The position numbers and the translations under genes were made by a program. A stretch of 64,000 bases of DNA from Tunturibacter gelidoferens (GTDB lineage Bacteria > Acidobacteriota > Terriglobia > Terriglobales > Acidobacteriaceae): NCBI RefSeq assembly GCF_040358255.1, contig NZ_CP132938.1, positions 5,084,001 to 5,148,000 of the forward strand, given 5' to 3'. Each line of letters starts with the position of its first letter. Position 1 is the stretch's first letter. The notes under the pieces were generated by a model. It worked only from the letters and a program-made list of their open reading frames with translations. It had not been told where the DNA came from and ran no database searches. Positions 26,487 to 37,000 of the stretch are shown piece after piece.

Positions 26487-26645
26487 TCAGAATGTCGAGA
26501 TCCGATCATGTACTGACACTCTCTCGCCAAGAGCTTCTTCTTCCCTCGTAGATATTAACTCTTTGAGCCAAACTTTCGCCCGCCATTTCCCAAACGGTCG
26601 TGCCAACAGAATTATGACAAACGCCCCGATGATCGCGATGTGCAT
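26487..26645 (-). CDS. Small membrane protein MHIAIIGA type, 52 aa
   Basis: The ATG at 26643-26645 has GGAG six bases upstream. The product is MHIAIIGAFVIILLARPFGK, a single transmembrane helix followed by a basic stop-transfer (RPFGKWRAKVWLK) and a charged soluble tail (STREEEALGERVSV). The hydrophobic N-terminus without a leading charged region suggests an N-out single-span peptide. A frameshifted copy with the same leader is at 15821-15988. The function is unknown. Conservation of the first 20 residues between copies argues that the frame was once under selection. Confidence 0.55.
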   Translation of the reverse strand: MHIAIIGAFVIILLARPFGKWRAKVWLKELISTREEEALGERVSVHDRISTF

Positions 26646-26840
26646 CGTAGTCTCCGTTCTCACTGTCTTTCATCGGCATCTTCCCCCCCTGCATTAGCGA
26701 TATCTTTCCTCATTTTCGTCCCTGAGAGTTCGAGGTCCCTCGAGTTTCTTGGGGTCTGTCCTATTGCTAAATCTAACGCTGACGATGGTAACCCTATGGT
26801 TCGTGCCGAAGGGGCGACCTTGCTGTCGTGGTCGTGATGG
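26575..26840. repeat. Duplicated cassette, copy 2
   Basis: Partner of 15925-16180. It keeps the intact small-protein start and the same upstream segment, with scattered substitutions and small indels. Confidence 0.6.
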
Positions 26841-27103
26841 TATCCACACCAGCGACGCGGACGACAGCGGTACTTCAACTCTAGAATGGTGGCCTGTTTT
26901 CAGCTCACTCGCCCGATTTGTCAAGACGTTCAGGCATTGAGCAGATGCCTAGCTTTCCGTCGATAGGAGGGTTTTTGGCCCTCTTCGAGCCTTCCCAATC
27001 GTCCATCTGGGCCGCCCACGCTCCAATCTAAGTTCACAGCCTATGCCAGCAATACATCCGACTCAGCGCTCCTCAAAGCGGCAATATCCATTTGCGAGTG
27101 AGA

Positions 27104-27487
27104 TTATGTTCGGCGTAAAACCAGATCCAAGGAACCGCGCTGGCGCTTTGCTTTTCCATGTCGCCCGGAATCAGTTTTCCCGCTCACCACAAGCAAAGTG
27201 ATGCACGAAGCGAAAATTGTCGCCAGTATTGAAAGAGGCACAGCCGGGTTGTTCAACATCGGTACGGACAAGTCGAGGGCTTTCAGTCCGAGGTAATGGA
27301 TCGACCAAATTCCTATTCCCATTGCGGACGCACCCCCACTGAGCCATGCAAACCAAGCCCTACCTTGCGAAGCATTGATTCGCTCCGCCAACGCGAGGGT
27401 CACATAGGTTGAGACGATCAGGGCGAGACCCGACAATGCAACCAATCGAAAATCGAAACCAATCAGAGGAGAACCTTGTATATGCAT
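27104..27487 (-). pseudogene. MHYT-type sensor domain, truncated
   Basis: The 127-residue frame starts MHIQGSPLIGFDFRLVALSG and reads GRAWFAWLSGGASAMGIGIW then SIHYLGLKALDL, the conserved membrane core of MHYT signalling proteins, here with Ile in place of the Met of MHYT. Three transmembrane helices are visible; the usual six-helix sensor and output domains are missing. It lies just downstream, on the same strand, of a decayed WD40-like gene. Treated as a fragment that might still be expressed. Confidence 0.55.
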
Positions 27488-27494
27488 ATGCCTG

Positions 27495-28300
27495 TTATCG
27501 GCGGTGAAGTGAGCATCTGTAGTAGCTCGGAAGTTGCATAACGGGGAACTCGTAACTGGTCAGGACCCCCAATATTTGGATGGGAGTTCGAGTGCGGAGA
27601 TCGAAGGCTAGGCGGTACGCACCGGGGCCGAGGAGGAGGGTGTTGCCATCGGCCGAAAATGCGGAGGGCAGAACGCCGGACGTGTCTCTCGAACTGGCGG
27701 ATGAGGACCGACCTCTCGAAGTTGAAGTTGGGATGAAACCAGTTCTTCTTCTCGAAGACAACTTGCCCGGTTTCGACGTCGATGAGGAGAATCCTAAGGT
27801 CGACCTCGGCTGGGGGATAGGCGATGCAGATAAGGGTCCGGGCATCGGGAGACAGAAGGGTCTGTAGGCAGTTTTCCTGAGTGACGACCTCGCGGGCGGA
27901 GACGCCTTTTTGTTGGGCGATGTTCCAGAGCTCAACCTGGAGGTTAGGGGTGTAGAAGGCGATCTGTTTGGAGTCAGGTGTAAAGTCCGCGGGCAGGGCG
28001 CGCTCGGCATCGAACGAAAGAGTTCGCGGAAGGGGTCGCGAGAGAGGACAAAGATCGAGCTTTCGTCCTGGGCGAGGATGTATTGGCCGTCGCGGCTGAA
28101 GCGGAGACGTTCGATATTGAGGTGCAGGGGCGGGCTGAGTTGGATTGGCGTGGTGTTAGTAGATATTGCGGTGGCAACTGGCGCAACGGGAGTGTCTGCG
28201 ACCTGGTCCTCGACGACCAGGGTGTGCCAATGATCGAAGGCGGCTGATGAGTTTAACGAGCTCTTCGAAATAACATCGGCGGGGCAGGGCATGTGCCGAA
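27495..28300 (-). pseudogene. WD40-like propeller protein, decayed
   Basis: Minus-strand pieces in different frames read LNIERLRFSRDGQYILAQDE, then SSIFVLSRDPFRELF. A second frame gives DFTPDSKQIAFYTPNLQVEL, LLSPDARTLICIAYP and LLIDVETGQVVFEKKNWF. The first frame resumes at FSADGNTLLLGPGAYRLAFD. These are successive propeller blades of the acidobacterial WD40-like exported proteins. At least two frameshifts are needed, and the N-terminus cannot be followed past about 28300. Confidence 0.6.
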
Positions 28301-28623
28301 TTCGCGCCAGAAGCAGCGGACTCTGCTTGGGAGACCCCGGAGCAGGCGGCACTATGCGCCAGAACCGGTGTGATGCTGCATCCGCGAAACAGAATTTCAG
28401 CCTGACCAACTAAGTCGATGAATTACGAAGGCGATTCATCCAAGGAAACTCTGTCAAGACATCAGGGTCTAAGTTGGGCACGTGCGAAATGAGTCACGAC
28501 ACTCCTATTCTCGGCTTTATCTGGCATAGTCGCTTAACATCCGGCGGTAAGACGAACAGACCCACATTCCGAAGGCGAGACTCAATATTTCGATCAAATC
28601 ACCAACATCGCGACTTCCCAATT

Positions 28624-28935
28624 CTGCGCGCCATGGTGGTGGGATATGCACTCTGCTGTGCTTGGATGCCATCCATCGCGCAAAGTTCCGCGGTGCCGAA
28701 GAGGACGTCCCCGCCCCATGCGATCGCACAGCATTTCTTTGGCGTCAACATCGAAAACAGCTACTCGAATCCGGTGCCCGCGTGGAACGACTCAAGGTTG
28801 CAACGTGCTATTAAACTGGTGGGGATCCAGACAATTCTATGGCTTCAATTGAATGGACTACTCCGATAACGGTCACTTTCTTATTATCGCTCCAGGATAG
28901 CGGTTTCCTCGAAAGCGCGGGACTGTTGATCCAAA
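28624..28935 (+). pseudogene. Fragment of a secreted glycosidase-like protein
   Basis: The frame reads MVVGYALCCAWMPSIAQSSA (signal-like), then HFFGVNIENSYSNPVPAWND and SRLQRAIKLVGIQTI. This resembles the opening of arabinofuranosidase/GH39-like TIM-barrel proteins (the FGVNIEN and W...L....K..GI.T.R pattern). After GIQTI the frame is lost; a neighbouring frame continues WTTPITVTFLLSLQDSG. It is a remnant. Confidence 0.4.
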
Positions 28936-29486
28936 GTCTCTTACAATAAACAGCGCCGGAGATTTGGGGTGCAGCTACTCTACGTACGCTGACGGCAGCG
29001 GGGGGCCGGGGGAGGGGTGATTGGCCAGTCATCGCCGTGCAATGCCTTAGGCGGTCCCGCCAATCTAGCCGGCGCGAACATGATTAGCAATGGTGGTATG
29101 GCTGCGCTTGAGGAGTTCGTTATCCAGTCTCTGATGATAAGGGCGTTTTCCCGTGTAATCGGTGGCGTAGAGTGTGGTCTGTACCATCTGGTTTCAATGA
29201 GTTGCGTGACGCTCAGGTAGTTGGTCGCAGAAAGTGGAATATCCATACCCGTTTGGTTCTCGGATGGACTCAGAAAGGGAGCGTCGATTCAATTTTGGTG
29301 GGCGAACAGCGGTTTCTCACAAAACTGATCGAGACTCTACTATCCAGGTTGGCACCGGCACTAGCGGCCACCATGGACCGACTGAATGCGAACCCACGTG
29401 CAGAGCCCATCTGTTGATTGCTGATTGGAGATGGCGCTCTGCACGCGTATCGCTTCACAAGACGATATCATTCCTTTATTTGAAGC
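28936..29486. other. Gene-poor stretch
   Basis: No supported gene. A minus-strand frame about 29020-29230 reads SVTQLIETRWYRPHSTPPIT and might be a decayed oxidoreductase or phosphatase tail, but I cannot place it. Confidence 0.35.
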
Positions 29487-32400
29487 CTACTTCCCTCCGG
29501 CCACATCTATTACGGCTGAAGGTATTGAGAATGCGGCGTTCCAATTTGTATCGCCACTGTATTTAGCCGTAATCACATTCCGTCCTTCTGGAAGCACTGG
29601 AGCAAGCGTTGCTAGGATGGTTCCGCCGTTGCCAGTGTTCAGTGCCTGTGGGTGGCCAATTGCCTTCTCTGCTGCTCCGTTGACGGCATCATAGAACTGG
29701 ATGGTTCCGGTTGGAGCCAATACGTTGGTAGAAGAAAGGGCGCTGCTGAGGACAGCAGTGAGACTGGTCTCTGTTCCGGAAACCACCTTGCTGGCGTTTG
29801 CCTTGAGCGCAAGAGTCGCAGTCGCTCGTGTGACGATGACGGGGAACGAGGAGCTGCTGCTGGCGGAGAAGTTCACATCTCCAGAGTAGACAGCGTAGAC
29901 CTTCTCTACCGCAACATGACCCCACTGAACGAACCCTGTGGCCTGACCGCCCACGAGATTCATGGAGCCAGCCAGCTGACCTTCCGCTGAGTAAAGAGTG
30001 ACCGTTCCCGTTAGAAGCTTGGTGGTCTTTCCAGTCGCTGCAACATGCACTGTGAATTGGGTCTCCTGGCCTATCGCCGCTGTGCTGGCACTCGCTGATA
30101 GGGTCGTAATGGATGCGGCTGTGCCGGATGACGTAGTGATGATCTGCTCATAGGATGAGAGATACCCTGGGAGATAGTTTGCATCGCCCTTCCAGCTTGC
30201 GAGGACGCTGTACATGCCCGCCGGAGCGAGGAATGGAATGACCGCCGTACCGCTCTTATTGATGGTGCCTGTGGCAAGAGTTGCGCCGGTATCGTCACGT
30301 GTAAGCGTCACCGCCCCTGTCGGCAACACAGCCGGATCGTTATTGAAGAAGACCGTGGCCACAACTTCACTACCCGGAGGCGGCGTCTGGTTGTTTAGTG
30401 CTACGGCATAGTCCAGCGATCCCTTTGTGATGGTGAAAGGTGCGCTGGACGTGCTCGGACTAAAACTGCTGTCTCCGGAGTAGGAGGCGACGAAGGTATA
30501 GGTGCCGAGCCCGTAATCACAGTTTGTGTAGGGGCCGCACTGAACGTAGATTTTCCCAGTAGCATCGAGCGGAAACTTGCCGATTGATTGCGAGCCCATA
30601 CTCAGCGCGATCGTTCCCGTCGGTACGCCGCCGCCCGATTGCCCAGAGATCTGGAACTGGACGTAGAAGCTGTTTGCAAGCTGTGCCGAGGACGCCTCGA
30701 CGATCGGCCGCCTCCCCAGAATATAAAAGCGGGAGGCGGTATACGTCGTTCCGGTCGCGGCGCTGCTTTCAGGCGAGACCGTTATTGTGATGGGGCTGGA
30801 GGTACTGCCTGTGAAGGTGGCGTCACCACCGTACTCTGCGCTAATCCGATAGGTGCCACCGGGAAGGTTATTGATCGCACCCGAGTAGGTGCCACCGGTC
30901 AAGACCTCCGGATTGAGAAGGGGCTGTTCGTTGCTCCGTAGCACGATCGAACCACTCGGTGTTCCATTGCCGACTAGAGCTTCCACATCTGCCGTAACTG
31001 TGACTGGCGTTCCGTGGGGAAAGGTAGTCTTCGAAAGCGCGAGGTTCGTCGCGGAACCTAGGAGCTTGACCTTCTCCCACGCGCCAACTAGGTACGCAGC
31101 GTCAACGGAACCAAGACCGCTGGCCTGGTCGTAGCCTTTTGTCGCCGAATATCCGCTCAGATCGCCAAACACTGTACTGCCTGCAATCGAAATAGTGCAA
31201 TTGGGATCACGAAGAGGGCAGCTGATCGCATTCGAACCGGCGGTCACGTCGTGAAAGACGCAGGACGTCGGCTGGGTGGGATTTGTCTCCGCGCTTGAAT
31301 TGCAGGCGGAGGGAGTCTGCTGGGCGGCGATCTTGTAAAGCTGATAGTTTGCCTGGCCCTGGTAGGCGCCATTCTTCTGTTCCACTAACGCCATCAGGCC
31401 GGCGAATGAAGGCGAAGCCGCTGAGGTTCCGCCGATCACAGAAGCCTGCGTCAGAGTCAAACTTCCATCCGAGTTTGTAGTCCACTGACACGAGCCGTTA
31501 TAGCAGAGCAGAAACCCGTCATGCCCGGCTGCTGCCGCAAGCGCCACATCCGGTAGATCGCGAACAGCGTCCTTCGGAACGCCGATTCCTGTCTGCCATG
31601 AGGGCTTTGGATAACCGGCAGCGCAGGTGGTATTACCATATTGGTCCGTGGTCGTTGTAGCGCAGGAGCTAGCTCCGCCGCCACCGGCATAGGTACTCTC
31701 ATAGGTTGGGTTGTAATAGCAATTAGTCGCAGAGACTGGAAGAAAGACGTTGCAGCTCTCGTTCCAGACAGCTTCAGGCACATAGCCCTTGATCGAAGAC
31801 AGGTTTGAACCGTTTGCGATATTCCAATAAGTATTCGTGTCAACGTCGTTGAGCTCCGTTCCTCCCACCGCCACGTTGTACGGCGTGGATGCGAGACCGT
31901 TTACGCCCAGGCCAAAAGGACTGGCACGGTATTCGCTCGGGATGACACAACCGCTCGATCCACCGTCACCCGATGAGACTAGAACCGTAATTCCTTCAAC
32001 CGACGCCTGCTGCCAGAGGTCGTGATAGAAGGCCATCTCCGTTGCACCTATCTCAGACTCACATTCGCCGAAGCTGATCGACATGATGGGCGCGAGGGCG
32101 TGGTCAACGATATATGCGGCGGAGATATCGACGCCGTCGGTTGTAAGTGTGCTGGCACCGATTACGAAATTGATATTCGCCTTCGGAGCGACGGCTCCGG
32201 ACCACTCCACGTCGAGAATCGCCTCTTCGTCGTCACCAGAGATTACGCCGGGATCGGTTGTCGCGTAGATGATCTTCGGGTCATTGAATGGAAGTTTGAA
32301 GAGCTTGCGAAAAGCCTCAATGTCCGACAGGCTGATATCGGAGCGCCCGACGATAGCGATCGCGACACCTTCGCCATTTACTCCCGCGTTGATCAGTGAC

Positions 32401-33197
32401 GTTGTGTTGTAGAGCTTCGCAAAATCACCTGGTGCAAGGTAGTTCTCTTCCTGCGAACCAGTCGACGTGAAGGCTGGGCCAGCCGCGAGCGTTGTGTCGA
32501 CGCCAGTGGTAGATGGAACTGTCGTACTGTCTTTCACCCGTACCAGCTTGCCGTCTTCGTTGCGGGCAACGGTGCTTGGGGTAATATGCTGCGGCCGCTT
32601 CAAAAAGTTGTTGATACTGACTACACCAGAGACCGCCGGCGCCAGTGCGGCAGGCAGAGAAAGCGCGGTGGCGTTTGCGTAGTGCGTAACGCCCTTGACG
32701 GAGTACTTGTGAATCTCTGTTCCGAAGGCCTGCTCCACCTGCTGCGCCACGCCGGAGAAACGGATCCAGGTCTTCGCCGCAGAGATCTCCTCGATTTTAA
32801 AACCATTGGCAGTGAGCCAGTTGCTCGCAACCTTTACGTCATTATCGGCGGGACCATATTGCGCGCCAAACTGTGCGGGTGTCAGCCAGTGGTGATAACT
32901 TGCTGAGTTGGCGTTGTGGAGATCATCCGCCAACTGTTTGAGCTGAGCTTTTTGTGTTGCGCTGGCGTGCAGAGTTAGAACCATATCCTTCATGGCCAAA
33001 GATGCATCCGCCCGCCCACGGTCATTCTGCGTATTAGCCAATGGGTGTACCGTGCCGGAGATCCGTGTTCGGACGCTGGCATCAACCGGCTGCGTGATCT
33101 GCGGGGTCACTTGCCCGATGGCAAGAGCCGGTAAGAAAAACGACACGATTACGGCGAGGATGCCACGAACTGCAGCGAGTGAAATGCCCTTACACAT
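29487..33197 (-). CDS. Sedolisin-family (S53) protease fused to Ig-like repeats
   Basis: A 1236-residue secreted protein; GGAG precedes the ATG. A signal peptide (residues 1-30) is followed by a pro-kumamolisin activation domain (about 60-200; ASYHHWLTPAQFGAQYGPAD) and the peptidase S53 domain. Catalytic residues are visible: Glu325 and Asp329 in EEAILDVEWSG, oxyanion-hole Asp411 in SSGDGGSSG, and nucleophile Ser592 in GGTSAASPSFAG. A carbohydrate- or surface-binding tail follows, with five Ig-like repeats (GSIVLRSNE..., GTIALSMGS..., GTVTLYSAE...). It should digest proteins outside the cell at acidic pH, as known for the family. It lies 190 bases downstream of a response regulator on the same strand. 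Confidence 0.9.
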   Translation of the reverse strand: MCKGISLAAVRGILAVIVSFFLPALAIGQVTPQITQPVDASVRTRISGTVHPLANTQNDRGRADASLAMKDMVLTLHASATQKAQLKQLADDLHNANSASYHHWLTPAQFGAQYGPADNDVKVASNWLTANGFKIEEISAAKTWIRFSGVAQQVEQAFGTEIHKYSVKGVTHYANATALSLPAALAPAVSGVVSINNFLKRPQHITPSTVARNEDGKLVRVKDSTTVPSTTGVDTTLAAGPAFTSTGSQEENYLAPGDFAKLYNTTSLINAGVNGEGVAIAIVGRSDISLSDIEAFRKLFKLPFNDPKIIYATTDPGVISGDDEEAILDVEWSGAVAPKANINFVIGASTLTTDGVDISAAYIVDHALAPIMSISFGECESEIGATEMAFYHDLWQQASVEGITVLVSSGDGGSSGCVIPSEYRASPFGLGVNGLASTPYNVAVGGTELNDVDTNTYWNIANGSNLSSIKGYVPEAVWNESCNVFLPVSATNCYYNPTYESTYAGGGGASSCATTTTDQYGNTTCAAGYPKPSWQTGIGVPKDAVRDLPDVALAAAAGHDGFLLCYNGSCQWTTNSDGSLTLTQASVIGGTSAASPSFAGLMALVEQKNGAYQGQANYQLYKIAAQQTPSACNSSAETNPTQPTSCVFHDVTAGSNAISCPLRDPNCTISIAGSTVFGDLSGYSATKGYDQASGLGSVDAAYLVGAWEKVKLLGSATNLALSKTTFPHGTPVTVTADVEALVGNGTPSGSIVLRSNEQPLLNPEVLTGGTYSGAINNLPGGTYRISAEYGGDATFTGSTSSPITITVSPESSAATGTTYTASRFYILGRRPIVEASSAQLANSFYVQFQISGQSGGGVPTGTIALSMGSQSIGKFPLDATGKIYVQCGPYTNCDYGLGTYTFVASYSGDSSFSPSTSSAPFTITKGSLDYAVALNNQTPPPGSEVVATVFFNNDPAVLPTGAVTLTRDDTGATLATGTINKSGTAVIPFLAPAGMYSVLASWKGDANYLPGYLSSYEQIITTSSGTAASITTLSASASTAAIGQETQFTVHVAATGKTTKLLTGTVTLYSAEGQLAGSMNLVGGQATGFVQWGHVAVEKVYAVYSGDVNFSASSSSSFPVIVTRATATLALKANASKVVSGTETSLTAVLSSALSSTNVLAPTGTIQFYDAVNGAAEKAIGHPQALNTGNGGTILATLAPVLPEGRNVITAKYSGDTNWNAAFSIPSAVIDVAGGK

Positions 33198-33387
33198 GCG
33201 ATATCTCCAATTCCGTTGGACAGACAGAGTTCGGCTGCGTCCGCTGCAATAAACTGCCGGCGAGCGAAGTTGTTATTTACAAAGTGAGGGGAATCAAGTA
33301 CGGCTTTGCGCAAAGCATAGACGAAATTCATCGGAATGCAACCGTCTGCCTAGAGTAGTTTTGAACCTACCCTTTCGGGTACCGGTC

Positions 33388-34071
33388 TCAAACGTCCAGC
33401 AGACCGCGCTGAATGGCGATCACGACCGCCTGGGTCCGGTCATTCGCAGGAAGCTTCCCCAGGATCTTCTTTACATGCATCTTGATCGTGTCTTCTGTTA
33501 CAAAGAGCAGCCGGGCGATCTCCTTGTTGCTGTTGCCTTTGGAGATAAGTTGCAGCACTTCAATCTCCCGCTCGCTCAGCTTCTTCGAGGCGACATGCTG
33601 CGAGAGCTTCTCAGCCGCCTCCGGCGACAAACAGCGTCCGCCAGCCCATACTCGGCGGATGCTTTCGCCAAGCGTGGCGCCGTCGATTCCCTTTACCAGA
33701 TATCCGGAGGCGCCGTTGGAGATTGCATCGAAGATGCTCGCGTCACCCTGCGAGGAGCTCAGAAAGATGATCTTCGCATCTGGGCGGTCGGCCAGGATTT
33801 TGCGCATCACCTTAATACCGCTCTGATCGGGAAGTCTTAGATCAAGTAACAAGATGTCAGGCAGATATTGAGCGAACATCTCGATGGCCTGACGTCCGGT
33901 TGCCGCCACTCCAACGATCACCATCTCCTGCCGCTCGAGAATGCCGGCAAGTCCTTCTCGCACCATGGGGTGGTCATCGACGATCATGATGCGGAGCGAG
34001 ACGCTCTTCACGCGGTCTTGGACGAGTATGTTGTCTTCCGAAGTATTATGTCGAATGCTCACCGTGTTCAC
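33388..34071 (-). CDS. NarL/FixJ-type response regulator
   Basis: A 227-residue regulator. The receiver domain (about 25-145) has Asp32/Asp33 (IVDDHP), the phospho-acceptor Asp77 (DILLLDLRLPD) and the conserved Lys in GYLVKG. A LuxR-type helix-turn-helix (about 163-225) follows, with LSEREIEVLQLISKGNSNKE and VTEDTIKMHVKKILGKL. The start is a GTG at 34071 behind AGGAT; later in-frame codons are possible. It lies 20 bases after the cognate propeller kinase. A target promoter could be that of the protease immediately downstream. Confidence 0.9.
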   Translation of the reverse strand: MNTVSIRHNTSEDNILVQDRVKSVSLRIMIVDDHPMVREGLAGILERQEMVIVGVAATGRQAIEMFAQYLPDILLLDLRLPDQSGIKVMRKILADRPDAKIIFLSSSQGDASIFDAISNGASGYLVKGIDGATLGESIRRVWAGGRCLSPEAAEKLSQHVASKKLSEREIEVLQLISKGNSNKEIARLLFVTEDTIKMHVKKILGKLPANDRTQAVVIAIQRGLLDV

Positions 34072-34091
34072 TTATCCTAACTCGCATCGGT

Positions 34092-37000
34092 TCAACGCAC
34101 ACTGGGCGCCACGATATTTCTAACTAGATGCCACCAGCGGCGCGAGGGCGTCGGCACCTTCAGCCGCACACGGGTTCCCAGATTCGGCTCGCTCTCGATC
34201 AGCACAGTTGCCCCAATACGCTGAGCGTGCGCCTGCATGCCGCTCAAGCCGAAGTGTCCCGACCTGCCTATCCTGAGGGTCTCTTCATCCATTCCAATCC
34301 CATCGTCGTTGATCGAAACCTCTATCCCCTCGTCCGTAAACGCAGCACAGACATCGATCCGGGTGGCACTGGAATGGCGAAAGGCATTCGCTAGTGCTTC
34401 GCGACAGATGCGATAGACCTCGTCCCGGATAAGAGGCTCAATGACAGGCTGTTTGCCCTTTGTTTCAAGCTTCAACATGGGCAGTTCACCGAGACGAAAC
34501 TCCGCAGCAGCTTCCCTCAGCACTTCGAGAAGGTGGTACTGAGGAGTGGCCATGGAATGCAGGCTCGACACCATGTTGCGGCTCTTACCCACCATCTCCC
34601 TCATACGCGTGGTCAAGTCCGCCACGAGATACGCTGTCTTTTCTGAGTGCTCTGGTATCTGCATGCCGATAAGTTCGAGTTGAAGCGCGGTGCCGACGAG
34701 ATCCTGAATGATGGTGTCGTGAATCTGGTATCCGATGCGCTCACGTTCTGCGGCGCGTTCCTGGAACCTCAATCGCTGTTGCTCCGCGACATGCTTCGTC
34801 CGGCGCCGTGTGATCTCGATGACGATGGCGAGCAAGGTTAGACACGCAAGGGTGATGAAGAGCTTGGTCTGGTAGAAGAAGGGACGGACGTGCACACCCA
34901 CCCATGCCTCGGCGTTACTCCAGACTCCGTCTTCGTTAGCAGCGACGACTCGCAGCTGATAGTCGCCCGGAGGCAGTCCAGTGTAGGAGATTTCACGTGC
35001 GGAGGCTACATCCAGCCACTCCTTATCCCAGCCATTGAGCCGGTAGCGAAAGCGCAGTTGTTCCGGCGAGTGCAGATCGGGCGAGGTGAAGGTGACAGTA
35101 AGTCGATGGCGACCCGGCGGCACGACGATCCGATCCGCGGTCTGCTGGAGTACTTCGTCGATTGCAATCGATTCGACAAACACCTGTGCAAGGGGAGCGG
35201 GAGAGGCTTTCGTGTCAGCGACAGAGAGACCATTCGCCGTCGCCAGCCAGATGCGCCCGTCGTGCGCGCGCGCCATGTCTACCTGGCCGATCGGCAAGAC
35301 ATCTCGGCTTCTGAGGCCATCGGCCTGCGTATATCGTTTCGGCCACAATGTGTTTTCTGCTCCCATCAGCACTGCGTCCACTTGCTTGCGGTCTATCTGT
35401 GCGATCGCATTCGCAGTAGTAATCCACAGATTGTCGGCATCATCGGTTGCCGCTGCGAGGACGAGGTTACCAGGAAGCCCCTGCGCCTGCGTGATTCGCC
35501 TCACGTGGCCGGATTTCCAGAACACCAGCCCATCATCCGTTCCGAGCCAGAGACCGCCACGCTGATCGTCCCTTCCGATGGAAATCGTCGGAACATCTGC
35601 GATGGCTACAAATCGATCGCCGCGGAACTCCGCAACACCTTCATTGGTAGCCACGAGCACTGCGCCCTGTTCATCGAGCAGCAAGGACGATACACGCGTT
35701 CCGGGGACTCCATCCGCTGTCGAGAAGTGACGAAGCGAACCGTGATCCAACCGAAAGACTCCATTGCCATTCACTCCGAACCAAAGAGCGCCAGCTGTAT
35801 CGCTTATCGGTGAGGTAATGTATCCATGCGGGATGCCGGCGGTGGGCACAAAGCGTTTGCCGCTCAGTCGGAATAGACCGTAGTCGGATATGGCAACGAC
35901 GATCCCTTTATCGGAATCCGCAAAGCCTCTCACCTGACCGCGTTTGAGCCCCTCGCCAACGCTGAGCCGCTCAAACCTGCCTTCGTGAACTCGACCGACT
36001 CCATCTTCGAGGGATCCGACCCAGATAGAGTGCGTCTTATCTTCAAAGACAGCATCGTATTGGTTCTGGCCCTGAGGCAATCCATCCGCGGCGGTGTAGG
36101 TTGTAAACCTTCCATTGTGCAGGCGCTGCAAACCGGCAATCGTACCTATCCAGATATCGCCCGAACGATCTTCGAAGAGGATGCGCGCATCATTGCTCAC
36201 GAGACCTTGCTCCGTCGTGAAGGAATCGATCTTTCCCGCCACATTGCGACTGATCCCATGAAGGCCACCGCTTGCCATCCACAGGGCACCAGTGTGATCC
36301 GTTAATAGAGAGACGAAGTTGCCACGTCCAGGGGCCTGAACGATCCTGAATCGCTCACCTTCTAGCTGGAAGAGACGATGCCCATCTCCGGCATACACAT
36401 TCCCACGAGCGTCGGCATCGACGAACGAGATGTTGGCCGCAGGAAGCCCTTCAGCATCTCCATAATGACGAGCGACCTTCCCTCCGCGAACCGCAAACAC
36501 TCCTTCATTCCCCGCCACCCAAAGAGTCCGATCGTTAGCCTCAGCAATAGCTTTCAATCCGCCGGCACGGCCATCCACGGGTAGCAGGCACGAAGTAAAT
36601 GCGTGGTTGTTTGCTTTGAACAATCGGCTACGAGTGGCCACCCATATGCCGCCTTCATGATCTGGAACAAGATCATCAACTACAAATCTCTTTGAACCAG
36701 CCTGGTTGGCGATTGCAACAAACCTGCCATGTTCGTAATGAGTCAGGCCTGCCGATGTGCCAATCCAGAGGCTTCCGTCTTCGCCCGGTACCAACCCTGT
36801 CACTCGCTCCTGCAAGTTGTTTTCGCCTGCTCCTGCGGCGAAGGAAACGAACCGCACACCATCGAATCGGACTAGACCACTCATAGTGCCGACCCAGAGA
36901 AAACCATCCGAAGTTTGAGTGATAGCGGTAATGAAGTTTTGTGGCAGACCTTGATCTGTCTTCCATGAACTCAGTGCATAGTACCTCAACGGCTTCACGG

